Shown here piece after piece: positions 1 to 8,235 of a stretch of DNA of 49,204 nt. The stretch lies in NCBI GenBank assembly GCA_035495315.1, contig DATJGF010000059.1:1-49204 (forward strand), given 5' to 3'. The DNA comes from DATJGF01 sp035495315 (GTDB taxonomy: Bacteria; Verrucomicrobiota; Verrucomicrobiia; Limisphaerales; UBA8199). Every line of letters starts with the position of its first letter. Position 1 is the stretch's first letter. Both the position numbers and the translations under genes were made by a program. A model generated the notes under the pieces. It searched no databases, was not told the DNA's origin, and was given only the letters and a program-made list of their open reading frames with translations.

Positions 1-69
1 GGCGCTTTGGATTGCCCCCCGATCACCTGAAAGCGCCGCGGCAGCAGCGCACTCCAAAACCTTTCAGGA
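1..69. repeat. Intergenic inverted-repeat element, cut by the window start
   Basis: The first bases GGCGCTTT pair with AAAGCGCC at 30-37, and CCTGAAAG (26-33) pairs with CTTTCAGG (61-68). Read on the minus strand, the unit begins GGTTTTGGAGTGCGC and ends GGCGCTTT. The same beginning and end recur at 11673-11757, so this is probably one copy of a dispersed palindromic family. It lies just upstream of nuoJ, inside the nuo operon. Its left part is outside the window. Confidence 0.6.
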
Positions 70-111
70 GCTGAAGTGGTCTGGTGTTGGAGGAGTGCCG
101 TCGTAATTAAC

Positions 112-735
112 ATGTCCTTTGTCTTTCTTCTCCTATCAACAGTGACCCTGGTTGGGGCGGTGGCGGCAATCAGCTTGCGCAACCTGGTACATTGTGCCTT
201 GGCCCTCACTGTAACTTTTGCCGGCCTGGCGGCTCTCTATCTTCAGCTGTCGGCTCAATTTGCAGGCTTTGCTCAAATCCTGGTTTATATCGGGGCCGTC
301 GCGATTTTGATCGTGTTTGCGATTCTTTTGACACGCGGTGCCGAGCCCTCCGGTCAGATTTTTTCCACCAGCTGGCTTTGGGGCGCGATGGTTGCCTTGG
401 CAGTTTTTTCCATTCTCAGCGGGATGATCCTTTCCAGCAAAGCCCTGGTTCGGCCTTTATCGCCAGCTCCAACTATGACGGTGAGGCAAATTGGCGATCA
501 GTTAATGACGAAGTACATCCTGCCGCTCGAAGTGCTCGGCTTACTGCTGACGGCCGCCCTTATTGGTGCGGTCATTATTGCCATGCGTGAAAAGACCGGT
601 GTCGAGATCGGTCATGTTCCGTCGAGCGCCAAAACCACACGGAATGGTGAGGTCGAGCAAGGCGGTTCCCATCGAGGCGAGCCGACGGAGTTGCATCCGA
701 TAGCTGAGCGCCAGGCGCGGGAGGTCCGTTCGTGA
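112..735 (+). CDS. nuoJ: NADH-quinone oxidoreductase subunit J
   Basis: This is a membrane subunit of proton-pumping complex I, about 207 residues. It matches the NuoJ family: an N-terminal hydrophobic helix, then the conserved AQILVYIGAVAILIVFAILL stretch, which forms the pi-bulge helix TM3 needed for coupling, then further helices and a polar tail. An upstream GTG at 76 stays in frame, but the ATG at 112 fits the family N-terminus (MSFVFLLLS) and follows a GGAGGAG Shine-Dalgarno-like run at 89-95. Its last codons overlap nuoK by four bases (GTGA). The subunits upstream of nuoJ in the usual order (nuoA-I) would lie before the window. Confidence 0.95.
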   Translation: MSFVFLLLSTVTLVGAVAAISLRNLVHCALALTVTFAGLAALYLQLSAQFAGFAQILVYIGAVAILIVFAILLTRGAEPSGQIFSTSWLWGAMVALAVFSILSGMILSSKALVRPLSPAPTMTVRQIGDQLMTKYILPLEVLGLLLTAALIGAVIIAMREKTGVEIGHVPSSAKTTRNGEVEQGGSHRGEPTELHPIAERQAREVRS

Positions 736-1040
736 CACCACTACAGGGATATCTTTTGGTTGCGGCGTTGTTGTTTGCGATCGGTCTGGCGGGCGCCTTA
801 ACGCGGCGAAACGCCATCGTAGTCCTTATTGGGATCGAGCTCATGCTTAACGCCGCCAATTTGAATTTCATCGCTTTTTGGCGATACGGTGGGCAGGCCG
901 CCCCGACAGGGATTATTTTCGTGCTGTTTTCCATCGGGGTTGCTGCGGCAGAGGCTGCTGTGGGACTTGCCTTGATCATTTTCACCTACCGCCAGTTCAA
1001 AACCACTGAGGTGGATGAAGTGAGTAACATGAAAGGGTGA
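732..1040 (+). CDS. nuoK: NADH-quinone oxidoreductase subunit K
   Basis: This is a small membrane subunit of complex I, 102 residues and three transmembrane helices, the usual NuoK size. The diagnostic segment GIELMLNAANLNFIAF carries the membrane glutamate of TM2 that belongs to the proton-translocation path. A second acidic residue, in the VAAAEAAVGLALI helix, is the conserved TM3 glutamate. The start is a GTG overlapping the nuoJ stop (GTGA), so the two genes are probably translationally coupled. A roughly 250-bp spacer holding a long hairpin separates it from nuoL. Confidence 0.95.
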   Translation: MTPLQGYLLVAALLFAIGLAGALTRRNAIVVLIGIELMLNAANLNFIAFWRYGGQAAPTGIIFVLFSIGVAAAEAAVGLALIIFTYRQFKTTEVDEVSNMKG

Positions 1041-1146
1041 TTCCAGTTTCTCAATGTCTTACTCGATCACAAACCGAACCAGGAAGAGAATCTTTGAAGC
1101 AGGCGGCGGCTTAACCATTACCTCAATTCTCTTTTCCATGAACCTT

Positions 1147-1257
1147 TGTAAGAGACGACGTAAGCAGACGCTGACTAGGCGCTGTAGGCGCAGAATCGGA
1201 TCGAACGGAGTCTCCTTACGTCGTCTCCTACAGTTCACAGTCTGTAGTCTCCTACAG
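1147..1257. repeat. Long inverted repeat between nuoK and nuoL
   Basis: The left arm at 1147-1164 (TGTAAGAGACGACGTAAG) pairs with the right arm at 1215-1232 over 18 positions with a single G:U-type mismatch, around a loop of about 50 nt. The right arm is followed by a second small hairpin, CTGTAG-TCTC-CTACAG (1242-1257). The unit GTCTCCTACAGTTCAC occurs twice in tandem (1223-1262). The 79-codon open frame here shows no protein-like features, so I treat the 1041-1289 spacer as non-coding. It may be a transcript-processing or stability element inside the nuo operon (inference). Confidence 0.7.
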
Positions 1258-1289
1258 TTCACGATCTCAATGCGCGTTGAAAACTCGTC

Positions 1290-3416
1290 ATGATTTGGAT
1301 TGTTCGCAACCTCTGGCTTATTCCCACTCTGCCGCTGGTGGCAGCGGGCTTAAGCGCTTTGGCAAAGCGGTCGCAGCGACTTCTCGCCGCTTCCCTGGCA
1401 CTGCTCTCGATGTTCGGTGCGCTTTTGCTGTCGTTGTGCGCCTTTTCTCATGCCTTGCTGCATTCCCGTTCCGGCGGAGGTGTCGAATACTTCAACTTTA
1501 ACTGGTTTCAGTTTGGTGAGAGCTGGCAACAATTGGGGTGGGTATTGGATCCGCTCACCAGCGTGATGCTGGTCATGGTGACATTCGTCGGGTTGCTTAT
1601 TTTCATCTACAGCATCGGCTATATGGCCCATGATGAGAACTTCACCCGGTTCTTCTGTTTTCTCTCGCTGTTTGCTGCAGCGATGCTGGGCTTGGTAATT
1701 GCGAATAATTTGCTGCTGTTCTTTATCTGCTGGGAACTGGTTGGTCTGACCTCTTACTTGCTGATTGGCTTCTGGTATCATAAGCCCGCGGCAGCTGCCG
1801 CGGCCAAAAAAGCCTTTATCACTACTCGTATTGGCGATCTCGCCTTCCTGCTTGGCATAGTATGGCTCTACTCGCAGGCAGGTTCGCTCTCTTTTTACGA
1901 CGGAGGTAAAGGATGTCTCGAAACATCGACCCTCAGTCGCCTGGTCACCCAAACCACAACGCTGGGTCTGGCCGCCTCGACGGGTATTGGACTTTTGATC
2001 TTCTGCGGAGCGATCGGCAAATCGGGTCAGGTGCCGTTGCACGTTTGGTTGCCCGACGCCATGGAAGGACCAACGCCGGTCAGCGCGTTAATTCATGCCG
2101 CGACGATGGTCGCGGCCGGGGTGTTCCTCATCGCCCGCGTGTATCCATTAATGGCAGCGCATAGCACGGGCATCGCGATCGGAAGCACCGCCGCGTTGCA
2201 AGTCGTGACTTGGGTAGGCGCTGTCACGGCCGTGTTCGCCGCAACCGTTGCGGTGGCCCAAAGCGATATCAAACGCATCCTGGCCTATTCCACAGTCTCG
2301 CAATTGGGCTATATGATGATGGGACTAGGGATGGGTGGCGTCGCCGTTGGGATGTTTCATCTCATTACGCATGCTTTCTTTAAAGCGCTGCTCTTCATGG
2401 GAGCCGGTTCGGTGATCCATGGCTGTCAACACGAGCAAGATGTTCGCTGCATGGGCGGACTGCGCAAATTCATGCCGGTTACATTTGCGACCTACGCTAT
2501 CGGCATGCTCGCTTTGTGCGGGTTTCCCCTGCTTTTTTCCGGATTTTGGAGCAAAGACGAGATCCTGCACGCCGCGCATGCCTGGTCGGTTTCCCACTGG
2601 CCATTTTACCTTGGCTTGATGGGCGCACTGCTGACCGCCTTTTACATGACGCGACAAGTCTTCTACGTGTTTTTTGGCAATTGCCGCGTCGCGTTGGGTA
2701 AAACGACCAGCTCTGAGAAAGCAACGGTTGAACACGCCGGTCTGTCTGCCACGGAACATCCGTATATCGAATTGCCTGGCGAGCCGCATGAAAGCCCGCC
2801 GGTCATGACCGTGCCGCTGGTAATGCTTGCGGCGTTTTCGATACTCCTCGGTTTTATCGGCACCCCGATCTGGCCGTGGTTCGAGGCCTTCCTGAGCGGC
2901 GAACCTCTCAGTTACGATTTTAGCCGACTTGGGAAGGCGGATTTTCTTGCGACGGTTCTTGCCTCGACAGCTGTGGTGTTTGTCGGACTTGTCTTGGGTT
3001 ATTGGTTGTACGGACGAAAGCCGTTGAAAACGTCCGAGCACCCGGATGCGCTCGAGGTTGTCTGGCCGAACCTGTTCACTTTGCTTCGAAGAAAGTACTT
3101 TGTCGACGAGGCTTATGAGTGGGCAATTGTTGGTTTGAATGCATTCTGGGCTCGGGCCTGCGATTGGTTGGATCGCTGGGTCTGGGACGGCGTCGTGCAG
3201 TTATTCTCCTATTTAGCGCTGGGTTTGGCGTGGCTCGATCGGTCGATTGATGAATTTGTTATCAATCTTGGCTTTGATGAGATCTGCAAAGAATTATCCC
3301 GTGGCGGCGGTCTGATATCGCGGCTGCAGGATGGGCGGGTGCAGCATTATCTGCGTCTCATCGGCGTCGGGTTGGTCGTGCTGGCCCTCTGTCTGGTATG
3401 GGGGTGTGCGTCATGA
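1290..3416 (+). CDS. nuoL: NADH-quinone oxidoreductase subunit L with extended lateral helix
   Basis: This is the distal antiporter-like proton-pumping subunit of complex I. At 708 residues it is longer than the typical 610-650. The core motif GKSGQVPLHVWLPDAMEGPT (TM7 lysine region) and the HAFFKALLFMGAGSVIH lysine helix are intact. The C-terminus holds the long amphipathic lateral helix, roughly residues 602-687 from KYFVDE to VQHY, then a final membrane anchor. That segment looks about 25 residues longer than in ordinary NuoL and contains the motif WLDR twice, 22 residues apart (626 and 648). Such an extension is expected when an additional NuoM is inserted into the complex. The gene ends in an ATGA overlap with the next gene. 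Confidence 0.95.
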   Translation: MIWIVRNLWLIPTLPLVAAGLSALAKRSQRLLAASLALLSMFGALLLSLCAFSHALLHSRSGGGVEYFNFNWFQFGESWQQLGWVLDPLTSVMLVMVTFVGLLIFIYSIGYMAHDENFTRFFCFLSLFAAAMLGLVIANNLLLFFICWELVGLTSYLLIGFWYHKPAAAAAAKKAFITTRIGDLAFLLGIVWLYSQAGSLSFYDGGKGCLETSTLSRLVTQTTTLGLAASTGIGLLIFCGAIGKSGQVPLHVWLPDAMEGPTPVSALIHAATMVAAGVFLIARVYPLMAAHSTGIAIGSTAALQVVTWVGAVTAVFAATVAVAQSDIKRILAYSTVSQLGYMMMGLGMGGVAVGMFHLITHAFFKALLFMGAGSVIHGCQHEQDVRCMGGLRKFMPVTFATYAIGMLALCGFPLLFSGFWSKDEILHAAHAWSVSHWPFYLGLMGALLTAFYMTRQVFYVFFGNCRVALGKTTSSEKATVEHAGLSATEHPYIELPGEPHESPPVMTVPLVMLAAFSILLGFIGTPIWPWFEAFLSGEPLSYDFSRLGKADFLATVLASTAVVFVGLVLGYWLYGRKPLKTSEHPDALEVVWPNLFTLLRRKYFVDEAYEWAIVGLNAFWARACDWLDRWVWDGVVQLFSYLALGLAWLDRSIDEFVINLGFDEICKELSRGGGLISRLQDGRVQHYLRLIGVGLVVLALCLVWGCAS

Positions 3417-4969
3417 ACGATTTTGACCTCCTCACTATCCTGACGTTTCTGCCGTTGGTTGGTGGTTTGCTGCTCATTGGTCTAAGGGCGGATCAAGCCC
3501 AACTGGCCCGTCGCTTGGGATTAACTTTCAGTTTCACCGCACTCGCCTTGGCAGTATTTATTTGGCGCGGATTTGATGCTAGTTCCGGTGACCTCCAGTT
3601 CGAACAGGTACATGCATGGATTCCCGCGCTGTGGGTGTCTTACCACGTAGGGATCGACGGGCTCGGGCTTTTGATGGTGCTGCTTTCGGCGATTGTCGTG
3701 CCGATGGCGATGCTTGCCTCCTGGCGCATCAACGAGCGCGTGCCGCTCTATTTTTCACTCGTGCTGTTCCTGGAAGCCGGCCTTTTCGGCACATTCACAG
3801 CCCTAAACTTTTTCCACTGGTTCATCTTTTGGGAACTCAGCCTGGTTCCGGCGTTTTTCCTGATTAAGCTTTGGGGCGGACCGTTGCGGTCAGCCGCCGC
3901 CACCCAGTTCTTTGTGTATACGATGGTTGGGAGCATCGCCATGCTGCTTGGGTTCCTGGCGATTGCCGTCTCGACCAACAAATTCGATTTCACGGATTTG
4001 GCCGACTTGGGGCGAAACGGCACGCTCGCTTCTGCCTTCGACGCCAAACTGGGTTGGTATGATTTGACCAGGAACCGGCTGGCGCTTCTCATTTTCGCCG
4101 GTGTCTTTCTAGGTTTCGCAGTCAAGGTGCCGCTCATCCCATTCCACACGTGGCTTCCCTCGGCTTATGCCGAAGCACCAACCGGCACAACGATGCTGCT
4201 CACCGGCGTTATGTCGAAAATGGGTGTTTATGGTTTTCTTCGCATCCTGCTGCCGATTTTCCCGCAAGAGATGAAATGGGTGTTGACGGCTCTGCTTTGG
4301 CTGGCGGTCGCAACGATTATTTTCTCGGCGGGCGCGGCCTTCGCCCAACGCGACTTGAAGCGAATGCTCGCCTACTCCTCGATCAACCACCTGGGTTACT
4401 GCTTGCTTGGAATATTTGCGGTGCTCAGTTCCAGCACGATGTCGGCCGCGCCGCTCAATGAGAAAGCTGCTGCCCTCAATGGCGTCATGCTTCAAATGTT
4501 TAATCATGGCCTGACCGCAGCAACCTTGTTCTGGTTCGTCGGCTTTCTGGAGGAACGCGGCCTTGGTCGACGGGGTATTGAAGACTTCGGCGGTTTGCGC
4601 AAGGTTGCGCCGGTTTTTTGCGGGCTGATGGGGATCGCGCTTTTCTCGTCCTTAGGATTGCCGGGCTTGAACGGCTTTATCGGAGAATTCTTGATCTTCA
4701 AGGGGGCGTTCCCATTGGCTACCTGGGCAACTTCGCTGGCGGTTATTGGTCTGCTCATTACCGCAGCTTTTATTTTAACGGCATTGCAAAAGGTATTTAA
4801 CGGGCCCCTTAACGAGAAATGGTCCAGGTTGCCCGACCTGACCACCTCCGAACGGTTAGCCGTACTACCCGCGTTGGTGCTGATGCTGGCACTAGGGGTC
4901 TATCCGCAAGCAGTGCTTGGAATAATTAACAGCACCGCCGTGCAGATGGCGCAGTACTTGAGATTTTGA
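3413..4969 (+). CDS. nuoM: NADH-quinone oxidoreductase subunit M, copy 1
   Basis: This is an antiporter-like proton-pumping subunit of complex I, about 518 residues and mostly transmembrane. The pump residues expected for NuoM are visible: the TM5 glutamate in FIFWELSLVP (E141) and the TM7 lysine in GFAVKVPLIPFHTWLP (K238). The RDLKRMLAYSSINHLGY loop and the HGLTAATLFWFVG helix are also family-typical. The start chosen is the ATG at 3413, which overlaps the nuoL stop (ATGA); an ATG at 3398 lies inside nuoL. It is followed three bases later by a second, divergent nuoM gene. Confidence 0.95.
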   Translation: MNDFDLLTILTFLPLVGGLLLIGLRADQAQLARRLGLTFSFTALALAVFIWRGFDASSGDLQFEQVHAWIPALWVSYHVGIDGLGLLMVLLSAIVVPMAMLASWRINERVPLYFSLVLFLEAGLFGTFTALNFFHWFIFWELSLVPAFFLIKLWGGPLRSAAATQFFVYTMVGSIAMLLGFLAIAVSTNKFDFTDLADLGRNGTLASAFDAKLGWYDLTRNRLALLIFAGVFLGFAVKVPLIPFHTWLPSAYAEAPTGTTMLLTGVMSKMGVYGFLRILLPIFPQEMKWVLTALLWLAVATIIFSAGAAFAQRDLKRMLAYSSINHLGYCLLGIFAVLSSSTMSAAPLNEKAAALNGVMLQMFNHGLTAATLFWFVGFLEERGLGRRGIEDFGGLRKVAPVFCGLMGIALFSSLGLPGLNGFIGEFLIFKGAFPLATWATSLAVIGLLITAAFILTALQKVFNGPLNEKWSRLPDLTTSERLAVLPALVLMLALGVYPQAVLGIINSTAVQMAQYLRF

Positions 4970-4972
4970 TCC

Positions 4973-6505
4973 ATGTTGGCCTGGACTATTTATCTTTCGT
5001 TTCTCGGCGCGGCGGGGTTGCTGTTTATCCCGCGGCGAAACCCGCGAGCAGCGCGAATTCTCGCCCTCGCGACGGCCCTCGCCGGGCTTGGGTGCGGCCT
5101 GGCGGGAGCTGCCGAAGCAAAGATTGGTGAAATCAACACGATTATTCGCCTGCCGTGGATCCCCTCGCTCGGCATCGAATATTACCTGGCCGCGGATGGG
5201 ATTAGCCTTACGCTCGTTCTGTTGACTGGCGTGGCGGCCGTCGCCGGGATTTTATTTTCCTGGAATATCGAACATCGCGCGAATGAATTCTTCGCGTTTT
5301 ATCTCGCCCTGATCGGGGGTGTTTACGGCGTTTTTCTCAGCTTCGACCTGTTCCTGCTGTTCGTCTTTTACGAAATCGCGATCATACCCAAATACTTCAT
5401 CATCGCGATCTGGGGCTCAACGCGGCGCGAATATGGAGCGATGAAGCTGGCCCTCTACTCATTTGTCGGCAGTGCCATGGTACTGGTGGGAATTATTGCC
5501 GCCTACGTCATTGCCGGAGCGCACACCACGAGCATCCAGCTCCTGGCCCAACACCAATTCTCTGCCGAGTTCCAAATGTGGGCCTTTCCGACGGTGTTTG
5601 TTGGGTTTGCGATTCTCGCGGGGCTTTGGCCGTTTCATACCTGGGCTCCAACGGGACATGTTGCGGCGCCAACTGCCGCTTCGATGTTATTGGCCGGTGT
5701 GGTGATGAAGTTGGGGGCTTATGGGTGTCTTCGAGTGGCGATGACGCTGTTCCCCGGCGGTTTGGAGCCCTGGGGATTTCATGTAATGGGTTTCACTTCC
5801 TGGCGCGATGTGCTGGGCCTGCTGGCGGTGATTGGAATCCTCTATGGGGCGTTGGTCGCCCTAGTCCAAAGGGATTTTAAATTCGTTATCGGCTATTCGA
5901 GTGTGAGCCATATGGGTTTTGTGTTGCTCGGGCTTATGACGCTTACCCAGATCGGCCTTGGCGGCGCTGTACTCCAAATGTTCTCGCACGGGATCATTGC
6001 AGGCTTATTGTTTGCGGTCGTCGGTCGCATGGTCTATGACCGGACGCATACCAGGGAATTAAGTGAGTTACAGCAAATGGACCTCGGCCGCGTTTTGCCT
6101 TTCGCTGCTGTCACATTCACTTTGGCGAGTGTTGCTTCGATGGGGTTGCCGGGATTCAGCGGTTTTGTCGCCGAATTACAGGTGCTGATTGGCGCCTGGC
6201 ATGCCTTCCCAACTCTGACTGTGATTACCGGCATAGGTATTTTGGTGGGTGTCTCCTATACGCTTCGTGTCTTGCAGCAAGTGTTCTTTGCCGACCCGCA
6301 AGGACTAACGGGCGGGTCAGTTCCAGCTGCAGGCAATGGGCATGCGACGCTGAAGCCTATTACGGTTCCGGAAAGATTGGGTGCCCTCATCCTGATTGGA
6401 ATCTCATTGGTGATCGGCCTCTACCCGAGGCTGCTGATGGATTGGATTCTCCCCAGCTTCAACTCGCCACTTTTTGAAGGGCTGTTCAGGGGAGGTCGGC
6501 TGTGA
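4973..6505 (+). CDS. nuoM: NADH-quinone oxidoreductase subunit M, divergent copy 2
   Basis: This is a second NuoM-family protein, 510 residues, three bases after copy 1 and clearly paralogous (PFHTW, QRDFKFVIGYSSVSHMGF, MFSHGIIAGLLFAVVG). It differs at pump positions. The TM5 glutamate is kept (FYEIAIIPKYF, E134), but an extra lysine (K140) follows. The TM7 lysine found in copy 1 is replaced by leucine (FAILAGLWPFHTW, L215). The lysine in GVVMKLGAYG (K246) is kept. Together with the long NuoL lateral helix, this suggests both NuoM proteins sit in one enlarged complex I. Whether copy 2 pumps protons by the standard route is unclear. Confidence 0.93.
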   Translation: MLAWTIYLSFLGAAGLLFIPRRNPRAARILALATALAGLGCGLAGAAEAKIGEINTIIRLPWIPSLGIEYYLAADGISLTLVLLTGVAAVAGILFSWNIEHRANEFFAFYLALIGGVYGVFLSFDLFLLFVFYEIAIIPKYFIIAIWGSTRREYGAMKLALYSFVGSAMVLVGIIAAYVIAGAHTTSIQLLAQHQFSAEFQMWAFPTVFVGFAILAGLWPFHTWAPTGHVAAPTAASMLLAGVVMKLGAYGCLRVAMTLFPGGLEPWGFHVMGFTSWRDVLGLLAVIGILYGALVALVQRDFKFVIGYSSVSHMGFVLLGLMTLTQIGLGGAVLQMFSHGIIAGLLFAVVGRMVYDRTHTRELSELQQMDLGRVLPFAAVTFTLASVASMGLPGFSGFVAELQVLIGAWHAFPTLTVITGIGILVGVSYTLRVLQQVFFADPQGLTGGSVPAAGNGHATLKPITVPERLGALILIGISLVIGLYPRLLMDWILPSFNSPLFEGLFRGGRL

Positions 6506-6545
6506 GCATCGTCCGAGGAGTCCGACCAGTCCAACAGGTCATTCC

Positions 6546-8030
6546 ATGAGCTACCTCGATCTATTGGGCCTTGCTGCGCCTGAAATCATCCTGGTGGTTA
6601 CGGTTCTGGCAGTGCTGGCTGCCGACCTGCTGGGCATGCGCGGCATCGAATTGCGTATCCGCCTGCTAATTTGCGGAATGATTTCCTGCGTTGGGTGTCT
6701 GGCGGCTATTGGCTGGATGTTGGCGTTGCCCCAAGAGGCCGACTTTTTAAAAGGCATGCTCGTCCTTGATCGGGTCCGGCAAGTTGTCCAAATCGGGCTG
6801 CTGCTACTGACAATTTTCACGGTCCTCATTTCGCTGGAGACGGATTTCACCGTCCATGTCGGTGAGTATTTCAGTCTTATCCTGCTCGCGACTATCGGAA
6901 TGATGTTCCTGGTGAGCTCGGAAGACATCCTGATGATATTTCTGTCGCTGGAGCTGACGAGTTTATCGCTTTATATTCTGACGGCCTTCAATAAACGAAG
7001 CCGGCAATCCGCCGAAGCGGCGCTCAAATATTTTCTTTTCGGAGGGATGTCTGCGGCCTTTACGCTGTTTGGTCTGAGCTTGCTTTACGGCTTATCGGGA
7101 TCGACCAACCTGGGCCAGATCTCGGCAGCAATTCGCGGTCCCGGCCTCGATCCTTTGCTGCTACTGGCGATCGTGACGACTGTGATCGGCTTTGGATTTA
7201 AGGTTGCCGCCGCTCCCTTTCATTTATGGGCGCCCGATGTGTATCAGGGTGCGCCTATACCAAGCGCCGCGCTGATTGCTTCGGGGTCGAAGGTAGCGAG
7301 CTTTTTCGTTTTTGCCAAAGTTATGGCGGTGGGCTTTAGAGGGGCAGAGGGCAGCGGGGGATGGCAGGCGTATCAGCCCGGATGGGTGCCGGTGCTGGCC
7401 ATTGTTGCCGTTATATCAATGGTCCTGGGCAATTTGACTGCCCTTGTGCAAAGCAGCGTTCGCCGGCTATTGGCTTATTCAGCTATCGCTCATGGTGGGT
7501 ATATGCTGCTTGGGGTGATGACCGCCGGAAGCATCAGCCTGCCGTCACTGATGTACTACGCGATCACGTATGGTCTAACGACCCTGGGAGCTTTTGGGGT
7601 GGTCTCCGTAGTACAGGAATGGTCGGGCGGCGACCGGTTAACCGATTTTGCGGGTTTGAGTCGTCGTGCGCCCGCGCTGGCCGCATGCATGATGGTATTT
7701 ATGCTCTCGCTGGCAGGCATCCCACCACTCGCAGGATTTTTCGGCAAGTTTTACATCTTTTCAACTGCTCTCAGTGCTCCCCACGGTTCGGGTTTGCTGT
7801 GGCTCGTTATTCTGGCCATTGCGATGAGTGCCATCTCTCTTTACTACTACCTGCAGGTTTTGAAACAGATTTATGTTGCTGATTCCCCCGATGGACGGTC
7901 CGCGGGGCAGGTCCCTATGATCGGCCAGGCGGCCCTGGTTGTGCTGGCGATCGGCGTTGTGGGCCTGGGTTGTGCTCCGGAATGGCTGATCGGCAAACTC
8001 AACGGTGCCCTGCACGTCGCGGGCTTGTGA
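6546..8030 (+). CDS. nuoN: NADH-quinone oxidoreductase subunit N
   Basis: This is the proximal antiporter-like subunit of complex I, about 494 residues with around 14 hydrophobic helices. Family motifs include LELTSLSLYILTAF (TM5 glutamate), GFGFKVAAAPFHLWAPDVYQ (TM7 lysine), SSVRRLLAYSAIAHGGYMLL and LAGIPPLAGFFGKFYIF. An earlier in-frame start at 6474 would add 24 polar residues and overlap nuoM copy 2. The ATG at 6546 gives the expected N-terminus (MSYLDLLGLAAPEIILV). It is the last nuo gene of this operon. I see no clear intrinsic terminator in the 205-bp gap that follows. Confidence 0.95.
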   Translation: MSYLDLLGLAAPEIILVVTVLAVLAADLLGMRGIELRIRLLICGMISCVGCLAAIGWMLALPQEADFLKGMLVLDRVRQVVQIGLLLLTIFTVLISLETDFTVHVGEYFSLILLATIGMMFLVSSEDILMIFLSLELTSLSLYILTAFNKRSRQSAEAALKYFLFGGMSAAFTLFGLSLLYGLSGSTNLGQISAAIRGPGLDPLLLLAIVTTVIGFGFKVAAAPFHLWAPDVYQGAPIPSAALIASGSKVASFFVFAKVMAVGFRGAEGSGGWQAYQPGWVPVLAIVAVISMVLGNLTALVQSSVRRLLAYSAIAHGGYMLLGVMTAGSISLPSLMYYAITYGLTTLGAFGVVSVVQEWSGGDRLTDFAGLSRRAPALAACMMVFMLSLAGIPPLAGFFGKFYIFSTALSAPHGSGLLWLVILAIAMSAISLYYYLQVLKQIYVADSPDGRSAGQVPMIGQAALVVLAIGVVGLGCAPEWLIGKLNGALHVAGL

Positions 8031-8235
8031 ATTTCTTAAGTCCCCGAAGACCCGTTTACATTGAGGGAAGCGTGTCTCTCAGCGGGTAAGCCATTGCAAG
8101 GGCGCTTGTTACAGCGCTGTGCGTCCCCGAAAAAAGGTTGAAACATTTTCCCCAGGTGCGGGGTCAGAGTCTCATGGCGTGATTGGGATGACCACGCCCG
8201 GAATTTGATCGAAAACCGCAACGCACGTTAAAGTT

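Noticed and set aside
1054..1293. 79-codon open frame between nuoK and nuoL
   Set aside because: It runs through the long inverted repeat, its composition is Arg-rich and unlike a protein, and it overlaps the nuoL start. Treated as non-coding.
3398..3412. Upstream ATG for nuoM copy 1
   Set aside because: It would add five residues (MGVCV) from inside nuoL. The ATGA overlap at 3413 is the normal coupling and fits the family N-terminus.
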